A stretch of DNA of 64,000 nt from an uncultured Chloroflexota bacterium (GCA_902805635.1 CADCTC010000001.1:1-64000), one strand, 5' to 3'; shown: positions 17,128-26,334, counted from the first letter of the stretch. Translations and numbers: made by a program. The notes: generated by a model from the sequence alone, not told the origin.

Positions 17128-18057
17128 ATGGCAAAGAACGCGCTGGTGATCGGCGGAGCGGGGTTCCTTGGGACCGGCATCGTGCGCGAGCTGGTGGCGG
17201 CCGGTTGGGACGTGGCGGTGCTGGGGCGTGGGAATAAGCGGCTGTTGGTGGACGGCGTGGGCTACGTCCGCGCCGACCGCAGCCAAGCCGGCGCACTGGC
17301 GGCGGCGCTCGCCGGCCGCAGCTACGACCTGGTGGTCGATTGCGCCGCCTACAAGGCCCCCGATGCCGAGGACGCGGTACGAGCATTCACCGGCACGGCG
17401 GGCCACTACGTCTTCATCAGCACGGACTTCGTCTACGCGCCGGGCTATGAAGGACCGTTCCCCATCTCGGAGGACGCGCCGAAGGAGACCGCGGCGGCGT
17501 ACGGCACCGGCAAGCTGGCGTGCGAGGCGGTGCTGGCGCGGGCGTGGGCCGAGGCACGCCTCCCGGCCACGACACTCCGGCCGCCGCACATCATGGGGGC
17601 TGGCAAGGAGCTAGGCAGTGGCTCCGTCCAGGGGCGCGACAAGCAGCTGCTGGTGCACCTGCGCGATGGCACTGGCGAGCACGTCACGCTGCTATCTGAA
17701 GGGCAGCTGCTGATCCAGCCGGTGCTGCATCGTGAGGTGGGCACCTGCATCGCGCACATCGCCGGCAACGATCAGGCGTTCGGGCAGGTCTTCAACTGCG
17801 CAGGACCGGAGTGCGTGACGACACGGCGCTACTACGAGGTGATCGCCGAACGGATCGGCGTGCCGCTGGCCACGACCTCTATGGAGGTGAGCGCCTATCT
17901 CTCCCGGTGGCCGGAGCGCGCCGCGTTCGCGCGCCACCGCATGTACGACACCAGCCGCCTAACCCAGCTCACCGGCTACCGGCCCCGGTGGCGTCTGGCC
18001 GATGCCATTGCCGAGACAGTGGCGTGGATGGAGCAGGCCAAGCGCGAGGCTGCCTAG
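17128..18057 (+). CDS. NAD-dependent epimerase/dehydratase
   Basis: 309-aa extended SDR. The dinucleotide loop VIGGAGFLGTGIVREL begins at about residue 6, the serine-threonine strand is FISTDFVYAP, and the catalytic pair lies in AAYGTGKLACE (YxxxK). The domain begins directly after this ATG, which is why I prefer it to the upstream in-frame starts at 16963 and 17068. The C-terminal half (CAGPECVTTRRYYEVIAERIG) resembles sugar-nucleotide epimerase-like proteins of catabolic clusters. Substrate unknown. It is only distantly similar to the epimerase at 8076-9098. Confidence 0.85.
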   Translation: MAKNALVIGGAGFLGTGIVRELVAAGWDVAVLGRGNKRLLVDGVGYVRADRSQAGALAAALAGRSYDLVVDCAAYKAPDAEDAVRAFTGTAGHYVFISTDFVYAPGYEGPFPISEDAPKETAAAYGTGKLACEAVLARAWAEARLPATTLRPPHIMGAGKELGSGSVQGRDKQLLVHLRDGTGEHVTLLSEGQLLIQPVLHREVGTCIAHIAGNDQAFGQVFNCAGPECVTTRRYYEVIAERIGVPLATTSMEVSAYLSRWPERAAFARHRMYDTSRLTQLTGYRPRWRLADAIAETVAWMEQAKREAA

Positions 18058-18073
18058 CCAACGTTCCGCCCGG

Positions 18074-18128
18074 TCCGTCCGCCCTGAGCTGGTCAGAGGG
18101 CGTGGTTCGACAAGCTCACCACGAACGG
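18074..18128. repeat. TTCGACAAGCTCA repeat, copy 1
   Basis: Contains GCCCTGAGCTGGTCAGAGGGC followed by TTCGACAAGCTCACCACGAACGG in two inverted-like halves. The same motifs occur in reversed order at 47068-47146. It separates two convergent genes. Confidence 0.65.
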
Positions 18129-18146
18129 CACCTGTGTGCCAAGCGG

Positions 18147-19058
18147 CTAACGCCCGAGCGGTGGGCCGGCACGCCGGGCGGCGCGGTCGCGGCCTTCTCC
18201 CTCAGAGTGCGTCAAGGTGAAGCCGAGACCGTCGGCCGGCTGCTCGGCGCCGGCGGTGAGGCGGGCGGCGCGCCCGCGCAGGTGGGTGTAGAGCAGGAGG
18301 TAGCCCTCGCCCAGCGGGTCGGGCCGCACGTCATCGTCAAGCAGCGTGTCAGCGGTGGTGATGACACCGTCTATCCCAGTGATCCCCGACTGGGCGCTAA
18401 TGGCGGCAATCCATGCATCGGGCGGACCGACGAGCGTGATGCGCGTGGTGCGGCCGGGGCCGGAGATCACCAGCGTGACTGGCTCGGGCAGCGGCGCCAC
18501 GGGCGACATGCCCATCGTGACGGCGCGCGTACCGGACAGGTCTTGGGTGGCGGCGGTCGGCGTGCCGGTCGAGGTGCTGGTGGGTGTGATCGTCGATAGC
18601 AGGGGTGTTGCGGTCACAGTGGCTGCCAGAGTTGGTGTGGGCGAATCTGCGGCCGGCGAGGGCGATTGAGCCGGCGCAGCCGGGCTCAGCTGCGTGGGAG
18701 ACGCTGTGACGCTGGCGCTTGGCGTGGGTGGCGCTGTTATGACGGTAGGCGGTGTGGCCGGCGGCGTCAGCGTGGCGGGTGGAGAAGACGTTGGCGTGGA
18801 CGAGGGCGTCACAGTGGCAGTAATCGGCATTGTTGTGCGAGTTGACGTGGGGGACGAAGGGATAGGGATCGATGACGCGGTGGCGAGGGGGGTGTGTGCC
18901 GCGGTCGCAGGTGAAGCGATTGACGGCGCCTGACTCGTGGCTGCCGGCGTGCCATCGGCGAGCGGGCTTGCCAGCGCAGATCCCGGCCGCATGAGCGCCG
19001 CCGCCAGGAGCGTGGCGGCGGCACGGCGGATCAGCAGCGGGAGCGACGGGGCGCGCAC
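18147..19058 (-). CDS. Secreted protein with a long Ser/Thr/Pro-rich region
   Basis: 303-aa protein of unknown function. An N-terminal signal (LLIRRAAATLLAAALMRPGSALA) is followed by about 120 residues that are nearly all S, T, P, A and V, typical of an extracellular stalk. A small beta-rich domain (EPVTLVISGPGRTTRITLVGPPDAW, then DGVITTADTLLDDDVRPDPLGEGYLLLYTHL) forms the C-terminus. It may sit on the cell surface and be heavily glycosylated; that is inference. No motif suggests an enzyme. It lies 15 bp downstream of the iron alcohol dehydrogenase gene on the same strand, so could be read through from it. Confidence 0.6.
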   Translation of the reverse strand: MRAPSLPLLIRRAAATLLAAALMRPGSALASPLADGTPAATSQAPSIASPATAAHTPLATASSIPIPSSPTSTRTTMPITATVTPSSTPTSSPPATLTPPATPPTVITAPPTPSASVTASPTQLSPAAPAQSPSPAADSPTPTLAATVTATPLLSTITPTSTSTGTPTAATQDLSGTRAVTMGMSPVAPLPEPVTLVISGPGRTTRITLVGPPDAWIAAISAQSGITGIDGVITTADTLLDDDVRPDPLGEGYLLLYTHLRGRAARLTAGAEQPADGLGFTLTHSEGEGRDRAARRAGPPLGR

Positions 19059-19073
19059 GGGACGTGTCGCTTG

Positions 19074-20291
19074 TTAATACGAGCGGCGGTACACATCCAG
19101 TACGGCTTCCGGGGTGGGACGGCGCGGATTGTTATCGATCAGGCGTGCGGCGGAGAGCGCGCCCTCGACGAAGTGGGCCAGCGCGTCCTCCGACACGCCC
19201 ACTTCGCGCAGGCCGGCGGGCAGGCCCACGTCGCGGCACAGGCGGCGCACGGCTTCGACGCCGCGTTGCGCCGCGTCATACACGGAGAGGCCGACCACCT
19301 GCTCACCCATCGCTTCGGCAACGCGCGCCATCTTGGCCAGGTCGGCCACCATGTTGTATTCCAGCACCGCGGGCAGGAGCAGCGCGTTGGCCATGCCGTG
19401 CGGCACGTGGTACGCGCCGCCAAGGGGGTACGCCATGGCATGGCACAGGCCGGTGCCAGCGTTGGTGATGGCGATTCCGGCGTAGAAGCTGCCCAGCGCC
19501 TGACCGGTGCGCGCGGCGCGGTCACCACCGCGGGTGACGGCGCCGCGCAGGTTGGCGGCGATCAGGCGGATCGACTCCAGCGCGTACAGGTCGGTGTGCG
19601 GGGTGGCCTTCACGGCGACGTAGCTCTCGATGGCGTGGGTCAGCGCGTCGATGCCGGATGCGGCGGTGACGGTGGCGGGGACACCCAGCGTCAGGTCGGG
19701 GTCTACGATGGCGACCTGGGCAAAGAGGCGATGGCTGACGACTCCTGCCTTGAGGCGGCGCTCCTCGTCGCCGAAGATGGCGTTTGGCGTGATCTCCGCG
19801 CCGGTGCCGGCGGTGGTGGGCACGTGGATCAGCGGCAGGCCGGTGTTGGGCACCAGCTCCACACCGAAGTAGCGCGAGACCGGGCCAGGGTTCGCCGAGC
19901 GTAGCGAGAGCGCCTTGGCGGTGTCCATGGCGCTGCCGCCGCCGACGCCGATGATGGCGTCGTAGCCGCCGGGACTGCCGGCGGGCGCGGCGCCGAGCGT
20001 GGCGTCATAGGCGCGCTCGACCCCGGCCACCGTCGGCTCGGGCTGCACCTCCTCGTACGTGCCGGTGGAGATCCCGGCGGCTTCGAGCAGCTCTCGCACG
20101 CGGCTGGAGATGCCGGCCCTGGTGACGCCGGGGTCGGTGACGATCAGCGCGTGTCTGGTGCCGAGACGTTTCGCCTCGACGCCGATCTGCTCGACGGCGC
20201 CCGCGCCGAAGAGCTGCGCCGGCGGCACGCGGAAGGGGTAGACGGTGTCCGGGACGCGCTCCGGCAGGCGGGCAATGGAAGGGCTAGTCAT
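19074..20291 (-). CDS. Iron-containing alcohol dehydrogenase
   Basis: 405-aa group III (Fe-dependent) dehydrogenase using NAD(P). The cofactor loop GVGGGSAMDTAKAL and the metal-site signature CHAMAYPLGGAYHVPHGMANALLLP are complete, with the glycine-rich and histidine spacing of the family. Close relatives act on lactaldehyde, 1,3-propanediol or maleylacetate. I chose the ATG at 20291; a GTG at 20297 is also in frame. A TACAAT hexamer 8 nt upstream and the absence of a Shine-Dalgarno site suggest a leaderless or nearly leaderless mRNA. Divergent from the PHP gene with a gap of about 40 bp. Confidence 0.9.
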   Translation of the reverse strand: MTSPSIARLPERVPDTVYPFRVPPAQLFGAGAVEQIGVEAKRLGTRHALIVTDPGVTRAGISSRVRELLEAAGISTGTYEEVQPEPTVAGVERAYDATLGAAPAGSPGGYDAIIGVGGGSAMDTAKALSLRSANPGPVSRYFGVELVPNTGLPLIHVPTTAGTGAEITPNAIFGDEERRLKAGVVSHRLFAQVAIVDPDLTLGVPATVTAASGIDALTHAIESYVAVKATPHTDLYALESIRLIAANLRGAVTRGGDRAARTGQALGSFYAGIAITNAGTGLCHAMAYPLGGAYHVPHGMANALLLPAVLEYNMVADLAKMARVAEAMGEQVVGLSVYDAAQRGVEAVRRLCRDVGLPAGLREVGVSEDALAHFVEGALSAARLIDNNPRRPTPEAVLDVYRRSY

Positions 20292-20299
20292 GGGCACGC

Positions 20300-20305
20300 A
20301 TTGTA
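20300..20305 (-). promoter_or_regulatory. TACAAT -10 element for the iron alcohol dehydrogenase
   Basis: Reads CCTACAAT on the minus strand and ends 8 nt before the ATG at 20291. No ribosome binding site lies between. Confidence 0.5.
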
Positions 20306-20319
20306 GGTGAGAAGTACCG

Positions 20320-20325
20320 CATACT
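20320..20325 (+). promoter_or_regulatory. CATACT -10 element for the PHP gene
   Basis: CATACT ends exactly 6 nt before the ATG at 20332, again without a ribosome binding site, and lies back to back with the divergent TACAAT element. Confidence 0.4.
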
Positions 20326-20331
20326 CACGCG

Positions 20332-21351
20332 ATGCCACAGCTTGCCAACCCATTCGGCGCCGCGGGAAGCTGGTTCCGCGGCAACCTGCACTGCCACACC
20401 ACCGAGTCCGACGGCGCGATGCCACCCGACCGGCTGGTGGCGCATTACTCGTACGCGGGGTGGGACTTCCTGGCGATCACCGACCACTGGAAGGTGACCA
20501 CCTTCCCGGAGGGGACCGCGCTGCCGGACATCACGCTGCTGCCGAGCATCGAGATCGGGACTGCTGCCGGCTCCACCCGGGCTGGTACCAACTATCACGT
20601 GGTGGGGATCAACGTACAAGAGGAGCTGCCGCGCCGCGAGGAAACCGGGCCGGCAGCGGCGCAGTGGTACGTGGACGCCATCCGCGAACAGGGCGGCGAG
20701 GCGCACATCGCCCACGCCTACTGGAGCGGGCTGCGGCTGGAAGACCTGGCGGCAGTGAAGGGCTGCTACGCGCTGGAGGTCTACAACGCCGATACCGAGG
20801 TCCACATCGGGCGTGGCCTCTCGGCGGCGGTATGGGATGACCTGCTGACGGAACGGCTGCCGTGGTGCGCGGTGGCGGTGGACGACTGCCACCGGCCGGG
20901 GTACGACAGCCTGCGCGCCTGGACGGTGGTGCGGGCGCCGGACCGCTCGCCGGAGGCGTTGATGGACGCGCTGCGCGCTGGCCACTTCTACGCCAGCAAC
21001 GGCCCCGAGATCCTGGACGTGCGCTGGGAGCCTGAGGGGACGCGCAACGGCGTGCCCTACGGCGGCGCGGTGACTGTGCGCTGTAGCCCGGTGCGGTCGG
21101 TGTCGCTGGTGGCGGATGCAACGCGCGGCTCGCGGGTGAATGCCGGCCCGTTCGGCATGACGCAGCGCGCACGCCGCCTGCGCGGCGAGACGGGACGCCC
21201 GGAGGGCGTGCTGGAGGGCGAGCTACTCACCGGCGCGGAGCTCCAGCTGCAGGGCAACGAGCGCTACGTGCGCGTGCAGGTGGAGGACGCGCTGGGCCGC
21301 TGCGCGTGGACCAACCCCCTCTTCGTCAGGACAATAGAGGAAGAGGGGTAG
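20332..21351 (+). CDS. PHP-domain metallohydrolase (CehA/McbA-like)
   Basis: 339-aa PHP-fold phosphoesterase or amidohydrolase-like protein. Metal-binding positions are easy to follow: GNLHCHTTESDG (HxH), ITDHW, PSIEIG, HIAHAYW and VAVDDCHR. After about residue 225 a beta-sandwich follows (GVPYGGAVTVRCSPVRSVSLVADA), as in CehA-type proteins. There is no signal peptide. The substrate is not predictable; polyol phosphates or esters are possible. Its stop codon lies in a GGGGTA-gt-TACCCC palindrome shared with the stop of the convergent helicase gene. Confidence 0.85.
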   Translation: MPQLANPFGAAGSWFRGNLHCHTTESDGAMPPDRLVAHYSYAGWDFLAITDHWKVTTFPEGTALPDITLLPSIEIGTAAGSTRAGTNYHVVGINVQEELPRREETGPAAAQWYVDAIREQGGEAHIAHAYWSGLRLEDLAAVKGCYALEVYNADTEVHIGRGLSAAVWDDLLTERLPWCAVAVDDCHRPGYDSLRAWTVVRAPDRSPEALMDALRAGHFYASNGPEILDVRWEPEGTRNGVPYGGAVTVRCSPVRSVSLVADATRGSRVNAGPFGMTQRARRLRGETGRPEGVLEGELLTGAELQLQGNERYVRVQVEDALGRCAWTNPLFVRTIEEEG

Positions 21352-24300
21352 TTACCCCGTCCAGAACAGCGAGCTGCCGTCGCGCACGAAGCCGGCGTCT
21401 TCCAGGATGCTGGCGTCGGACGCATGAGCCACTTCTGTACCCTGCCAGCGATCCACGGTGAGGCGCCGGGCGGGCGACGGGAGGCGGTCGGTCCACCAGT
21501 CGGCGAGCGCGCTCAGGCACGCGACGGCGGCGGGGTGGCCTTCCAGCGCCTGGACCGACGCGCCGGACTCGTCCAGCGTCATTGCGGCGACCGGCTCACC
21601 GTGGTGGGCGGCCACGGCGGCGGAGGGCACTCGCGCGAAACGCAGGCGCGTGCCCCACTCGTCGGTGCCGAACAGCTGGGCAGGATCAACCGCGCTCAGC
21701 ACGAGCGGGGCACGTTCGCCGTCTGCTGAAGTGGCGCTGACAAACGCTGGCGCCTGATCGCCGCCGGACGAGGCGACGGCGCGCACCTGCTCGACGGCCT
21801 GAGGCAGCGCGAACTGGGCGCCGGGCAGCCCTTCCACGAAGTAGCCGCGCCGGACCTCTCCGCGCACTTCTAGGCGGGCCAGCGCGGCGTACAGCGCGTC
21901 CCACCGGAAGACCGGGGATTCTCGCTCCAGGCAGGCCCGTGTGACGACGCCCCAGCGCTCGAGCAGCACGCGCGCCCGCCGCTGCACCAGCTCGTCCTCC
22001 GTGAGCGGCTTCCCGAGCAGGCTCGCCCGGTGGACGAGCGACCAGCGGCCCGTCCAGGCCGAGCCAACGCCGGTGCTGCGACCGTCTACGGCACGAGGCA
22101 ATTCGTTGGCCAGGCGCGCGGCCACGGTGTCCCGAGCGCGGCGCTTGGCCTCGCGCCAGCGCAGCGGTGTCATCGTCCGCGATCGATCGTCGGTCCGGCC
22201 AAGGCGTTCCGCCAGCTGCGCTTCCAGGCTGCTGCGCAGGCCGGGCCGCTGCGCCGCCGGCGGCTCGAACCCCAGCACGGCGTGCAGCGCGGCCAGGGTG
22301 TCGTTAGTGACCAGGCCCGCTAAGACAAGCTCCACGAGCGCCGCCTGTGCCGCGGTGCGCGTGAGGCCGGCGCCGTCGCAGATGTCCGGCAGCAGCGCGG
22401 CGCCTTCTTCCTGGAGGAAGCCGCGCACGGCGCGCGCATCTTCGCTCAGCTCTTGGAGCGCAGCGTCGTCCGGCCGGCGCGGCAGGAACAGGTTGCCCTC
22501 ACCACGCGAGAAGAATCGCACGCGGGCGCGGCGGGGATCACGCCCGCCCTCGGCGGTCCACAGCACCTCTCCGGACTGGCAGCGCTCGGCCAGCTCGGCG
22601 GGATCGAAGGCGGCAATGCGTGCCGGCAGCACGTCCCGCTCCCAGGCGATGCCCGACACCGCGAGGCCGCGCAGCTGCTTGAGTGTGGCCATAAGCCTCT
22701 CCCCCTGGGAGAGGCCGCCCGTGGGGCGGGTGAGGGCAGCGCCGGCATGGGAGCCAACGCCCTGCCACTGAGCCAGGAACTCGGCGTAGGCAGACAGCGA
22801 GACGGCCCGCACTTCCTTGCGCAGCATCGAGAGCGTGCGCCGGTGCATCTGCTCCAGCGCGCGCCGGTCCACCGACTGCTCAGGGCCGTCCGCGGTGAAC
22901 CGGCCAGACAAGACATCCTCGCGGAGCTCGTCGAGCGCACGGCGCACCGCCGTCTCGGTCAGGCCGTAGCGTTGGGCCAGCTGATCGACCGTGACCGGAC
23001 CGGAGTGCGAGAGGAAGCGGCGCAGGACCGGCACGGGGCGGTGCGCCAGGTCGTCGTAGTCCGCGGCGCGCTCGGCGCTCACCCAGCGCGGCTGGCCGGC
23101 GATCTCACGCTGCAGCGCGCGGCCGCGTGCGGACAGCTGCGCCAGCCAATCGCTGTAGTCGTCGGATGACGCGCGGGTGGCGATCTCGTCTTCGGTCAGA
23201 TCGCCTTGCTCGTAGAGCAGCTGGGCCAGCTCCTCGGCGCTGCGCGCGCGCGTCTCCGGTGTGGTGCGGCTGGCCTGGGTGAGCACCTGCGAGACCGCGT
23301 CGGGCTTCAGGAGGTCGACCAACGTGCCATCTTGGAGGAGGTCGGCCAGCAGGGCGCGGTTGAGGCTGAGGGCGGCCAGCTGCGTCTCGCCGCGTGGCTG
23401 GTCGAACTCGTAGACGTAGCGCATGGCGAAGCGGTAGTCCAGGCCGGCCGCCAGTGAAGACGGGCGCTGCGACTCGTGCCGCACCACCCGGATGGCGCCG
23501 TTGGACACGCCGTCGAGCACCTCGGCCAGGCCGGGCAGGTCCATCACGTCGCGCAGGCAGTCGCGGTAGGTCTCCAGCAGGATGGGGAAATCGTCGAAAC
23601 GCTGCACCGCCTGCAGCAGGTCCTTCGCCTTCAGGCGTGAGAGCCACAGCGGCGTGCGCCGGCCGCCCGCCTCGCGGGGCAGGAGCAGCGCGCGCGCCGC
23701 GTTCATGCGGAACTGCGCGCCAAACACCGGAGAGGCCGGCAGCTCCTTCAAGAGGTACTCGCGCGCGTCCTGGCTGGCGAGCCCCGCCACTAGGTCGAGC
23801 GGCGGCGCGGCGTCGGAGTCCTGGAAGCGCAGCAGGATGCCGTCGTCGCCCGGCGTGACCTGCGCTTCCACGCCGGTGCGCTCACGGATGGCGCCGGCCA
23901 GGGCGATGCCCCAGGGGCCGTTGACCCGACCCCCGAACGGCGAGTGGACCACGATCCTGGGCGCGCCGACCTCGTCCTCGTACGACTCCACGACGATGGT
24001 CTGGTCGGTGGCGATGTGGCCGACCGCGTCCAGCTGGCGAGTGAGGTGGGTCACGACGAGGACCAGGCAGTTCCGGTCGAGGGCGCACTCGCGGCGCAGG
24101 AAGTGGAGGAGTTGAAAGGACTGAGGACTGACGCCCCCCTGCCCGCTAACGCCCTGCGCTCCCGCTTCGCGGGTGCTCGGTTGTTGGACTGCGGACTGAG
24201 TGAGCGTCTCCTCCATCTCGGCGTCCGTCAGAGCGAGCAGGGCTTCGAGATCCTCGGGGGCGCACGCCTGGATGAGGGTGGCGACTTCGCGGCGGAAGGC

Positions 24301-26316
24301 GCCGATGCGCTGGCCCAGGTCGTAGGGGCGCCAGGGGAAGTCGCCTCGCCAGAAGGGCATGCGCGGCATCTCGCCGGAGGCCGGCTCAGCGATGACGCGG
24401 TCTTCGGTGATCTCCAGCGCGCGCCAGACCTGCGACCCGAGCAGGAAGGCGTCTCCCACGCGCGTCTCGAAGACGAACTCCTCGTCGAGCTCGCCGACGG
24501 TGGAGCGGCGGTCGGGCAGCACGAGCTTGTACATGCCGCGGTCGGGGATGGTGCCGCCGCTCTGGATCGCGGTGAGGCGGGTGCCGGGGAGGGCGGTCAG
24601 CAGGTCGTTCACCCGGTCCCACGACACGCGCGGGCGCAGCGCGCCGGAGACGGCGGTGGGGTACTTGCCGGAGAGCATCTCGAGCACGGCGCGAAAGGCC
24701 GGCTCTGAAAGCGACCGGAACGGGTAGGCGCCGCGCACGCAGTGATAGAGGTACGCGGAGGTCCAGTCCTCGACGGCGACCATCGCGGTGACGTGCTGGG
24801 CCAGGATGTCGAGCGGGTCTTCGGGGGTGCTGGTGCTCTCGATTTCGCCGGCCAGCATGCCGCGCGCGACGGCGGCGGCTTCCACCACGTCGTCCGCGAA
24901 AGTGGGGAAGATACGGCCCTTGGGCGTCTGCCCCACCAGGTGGCCGCTGCGGCCGACGCGCTGCAGGCCGGCGCCGACCGACTTTGGCGACTGCAGGTGC
25001 ACCACCAGGTCGATCTCGCCGATGTCGATGCCGAGCTCCAGGGAAGACGTGGCGACCAGCGCGGGGAGCGTGCCCGCTTTGAGCGCGCCCTCCATCTCCA
25101 GGCGGGCGGCCTTGCTCATGCTGCCGTGGTGCGCGCGGATGGGCTGCAGCCCGGCGGCCTCCAGCGCCTGGGTATCGATGCCAGCCGCGAACATGCCGAT
25201 GTCAGCGAGCTCAGGGCGAAGAGACGCCTGGGCGGGCGAGGCAGCCAGGACACCGGGTAACGGTGCACGGTCGTCAGGGGATTTGTCTTGGAGATTCGCC
25301 TTTTTCCGCTCGAGACGCTGTTCATTGAGACGGTCGGCGGTGCGCTCGGCCAGGCGGCGATTGTTGCAGAACACCAGGGTCGTTCTGTGCTGCTCCACCA
25401 AATCGACCGCCTGGGGGACCACCAGCGACCAGACCGAGTTGCCGGGGATGGTGCGGAAGTCGTCGGTGGGGCAGACGACGCGCAGGTCCATCGGCTTGCG
25501 AGTGCCGGCGTCCACGATCGTGACCGGACGCGGTTGGTGGTCTCCGCCTTCTATGGGTGCCTGTCCGCCGAGGAAGCGAGCGGCGTTCTCCAGCGGACGC
25601 ACGGTGGCGGAGAGACCAATGCGCTGCGGCGGGCGAGCGCAGAGGCGTTCCAGCCGCTCGAGCGAGAGCGCCAGGTGGGCGCCGCGCTTGGTGCCGACGA
25701 GGGTGTGGATCTCGTCCAGGATGACGGTGTGCACCGAGGCGAAGAGCCCGCGCGCGCGCTCGGCAGTGAGCATGAGGTAGAGCGACTCGGGGGTGGTGAT
25801 GAGGATGTGCGGCGGGCGGCGCAACATGGCCTCGCGATCGCGGGACGGCGTGTCGCCGGTGCGCACCGCCACACGGACCTCCGGCGCCGCCACGCCGAGG
25901 CGCTGTGCCTCACGCTGAATGCCGGTGAGGGGGACCTGCAGGTTGCGCTCGACGTCGTTGTTGAGCGCCTTGAGAGGAGAGACGTAGACCACGCGAATGC
26001 CTGCGTTGGTCTTGTCACCGGCGGTCGGCGCTGCGTTCCGCTTCCGTCGCCGGTGTCGCGGCCCAGTGTCGCCGGCGTCCGCCTCGCGCTTACGCTCCGC
26101 TTCGTCGTGCTCTTCGCGCAGCTCGCGGTGGAGCACGTCGAGGCTCCAGAGGAAGGCGGTGAGCGTCTTGCCGCTGCCGGTGGGAGAGAGGATCAGCGCG
26201 TGCTCGCCGCGAGCGATGACCGGCCAGCCCTGCGCTTGCGGCGGCGTCGGCGTGCCGAAGGCGCCGGCAAACCAGGCGGCGACGGGCGGCGAGAAGAGCG
26301 AGAGCGGACCCTCCAC
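21352..26316 (-). CDS. lhr: Lhr-type ATP-dependent helicase
   Basis: 1654-aa superfamily 2 DNA helicase. Residues below are numbered from the GTG at 26316. Walker A is SPTGSGKT (about 44-51), the DEIH box lies near 201-204, then LSATVRP, HHGSM and the QxxGRxGR-like motif (LQRVGRSGH). Winged-helix and Lhr-core domains follow, then a long C-terminal domain, giving the length of mycobacterial and E. coli Lhr (about 1510-1540) plus extra inserts. Two inserts, at about residues 706-733 and 1194-1207, are encoded by palindromic genome repeats. The frame also opens with ATG at 26334, but TACACT ends 6 nt before this GTG. The role is probably DNA repair, as in mycobacteria. Confidence 0.92.
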   Translation of the reverse strand: MEGPLSLFSPPVAAWFAGAFGTPTPPQAQGWPVIARGEHALILSPTGSGKTLTAFLWSLDVLHRELREEHDEAERKREADAGDTGPRHRRRKRNAAPTAGDKTNAGIRVVYVSPLKALNNDVERNLQVPLTGIQREAQRLGVAAPEVRVAVRTGDTPSRDREAMLRRPPHILITTPESLYLMLTAERARGLFASVHTVILDEIHTLVGTKRGAHLALSLERLERLCARPPQRIGLSATVRPLENAARFLGGQAPIEGGDHQPRPVTIVDAGTRKPMDLRVVCPTDDFRTIPGNSVWSLVVPQAVDLVEQHRTTLVFCNNRRLAERTADRLNEQRLERKKANLQDKSPDDRAPLPGVLAASPAQASLRPELADIGMFAAGIDTQALEAAGLQPIRAHHGSMSKAARLEMEGALKAGTLPALVATSSLELGIDIGEIDLVVHLQSPKSVGAGLQRVGRSGHLVGQTPKGRIFPTFADDVVEAAAVARGMLAGEIESTSTPEDPLDILAQHVTAMVAVEDWTSAYLYHCVRGAYPFRSLSEPAFRAVLEMLSGKYPTAVSGALRPRVSWDRVNDLLTALPGTRLTAIQSGGTIPDRGMYKLVLPDRRSTVGELDEEFVFETRVGDAFLLGSQVWRALEITEDRVIAEPASGEMPRMPFWRGDFPWRPYDLGQRIGAFRREVATLIQACAPEDLEALLALTDAEMEETLTQSAVQQPSTREAGAQGVSGQGGVSPQSFQLLHFLRRECALDRNCLVLVVTHLTRQLDAVGHIATDQTIVVESYEDEVGAPRIVVHSPFGGRVNGPWGIALAGAIRERTGVEAQVTPGDDGILLRFQDSDAAPPLDLVAGLASQDAREYLLKELPASPVFGAQFRMNAARALLLPREAGGRRTPLWLSRLKAKDLLQAVQRFDDFPILLETYRDCLRDVMDLPGLAEVLDGVSNGAIRVVRHESQRPSSLAAGLDYRFAMRYVYEFDQPRGETQLAALSLNRALLADLLQDGTLVDLLKPDAVSQVLTQASRTTPETRARSAEELAQLLYEQGDLTEDEIATRASSDDYSDWLAQLSARGRALQREIAGQPRWVSAERAADYDDLAHRPVPVLRRFLSHSGPVTVDQLAQRYGLTETAVRRALDELREDVLSGRFTADGPEQSVDRRALEQMHRRTLSMLRKEVRAVSLSAYAEFLAQWQGVGSHAGAALTRPTGGLSQGERLMATLKQLRGLAVSGIAWERDVLPARIAAFDPAELAERCQSGEVLWTAEGGRDPRRARVRFFSRGEGNLFLPRRPDDAALQELSEDARAVRGFLQEEGAALLPDICDGAGLTRTAAQAALVELVLAGLVTNDTLAALHAVLGFEPPAAQRPGLRSSLEAQLAERLGRTDDRSRTMTPLRWREAKRRARDTVAARLANELPRAVDGRSTGVGSAWTGRWSLVHRASLLGKPLTEDELVQRRARVLLERWGVVTRACLERESPVFRWDALYAALARLEVRGEVRRGYFVEGLPGAQFALPQAVEQVRAVASSGGDQAPAFVSATSADGERAPLVLSAVDPAQLFGTDEWGTRLRFARVPSAAVAAHHGEPVAAMTLDESGASVQALEGHPAAVACLSALADWWTDRLPSPARRLTVDRWQGTEVAHASDASILEDAGFVRDGSSLFWTG
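22696..22736. repeat. CCTCTCCC double-hairpin repeat, copy 2, inside the helicase gene
   Basis: CCTCTCCC-cct-GGGAGAGG (22696-22714) is followed by CCGCCC with GGGCGG and a GTG-containing loop (22715-22729), then GTGAGGG. It is the same layout as the intergenic copies, yet it is read in frame and encodes LTRPTGGLSQGER of the helicase. Confidence 0.8.
24118..24199. repeat. Hairpin repeat inside the helicase gene
   Basis: About 82 bp bounded by doubled heptads, GGACTGAGGACTGA on the left and GGACTGCGGACTGA on the right. The core has ACGCCCTGCGC, a CCCGC-ttc-GCGGG hairpin (24161-24173) and TGCTCGGTTGT, shared with 12225-12260. It is read in frame and encodes QQPSTREAGAQGVSGQGG of the helicase. 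Confidence 0.75.
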
Positions 26317-26322
26317 GTCGCT

Positions 26323-26328
26323 AGTGTA
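26323..26328 (-). promoter_or_regulatory. TACACT -10 element for lhr
   Basis: On the minus strand TACACT ends exactly 6 nt before a GTG at 26316, favouring that start and a leaderless mRNA over the ATG at 26334. Confidence 0.4.
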
Positions 26329-26334
26329 GTACAT

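Noticed and set aside
18094-18128. tRNA gene suggested by a GGTTCGA T-loop-like motif
   Set aside because: No acceptor stem, anticodon arm or cloverleaf; it is part of the TTCGACAAGCTCA repeat.
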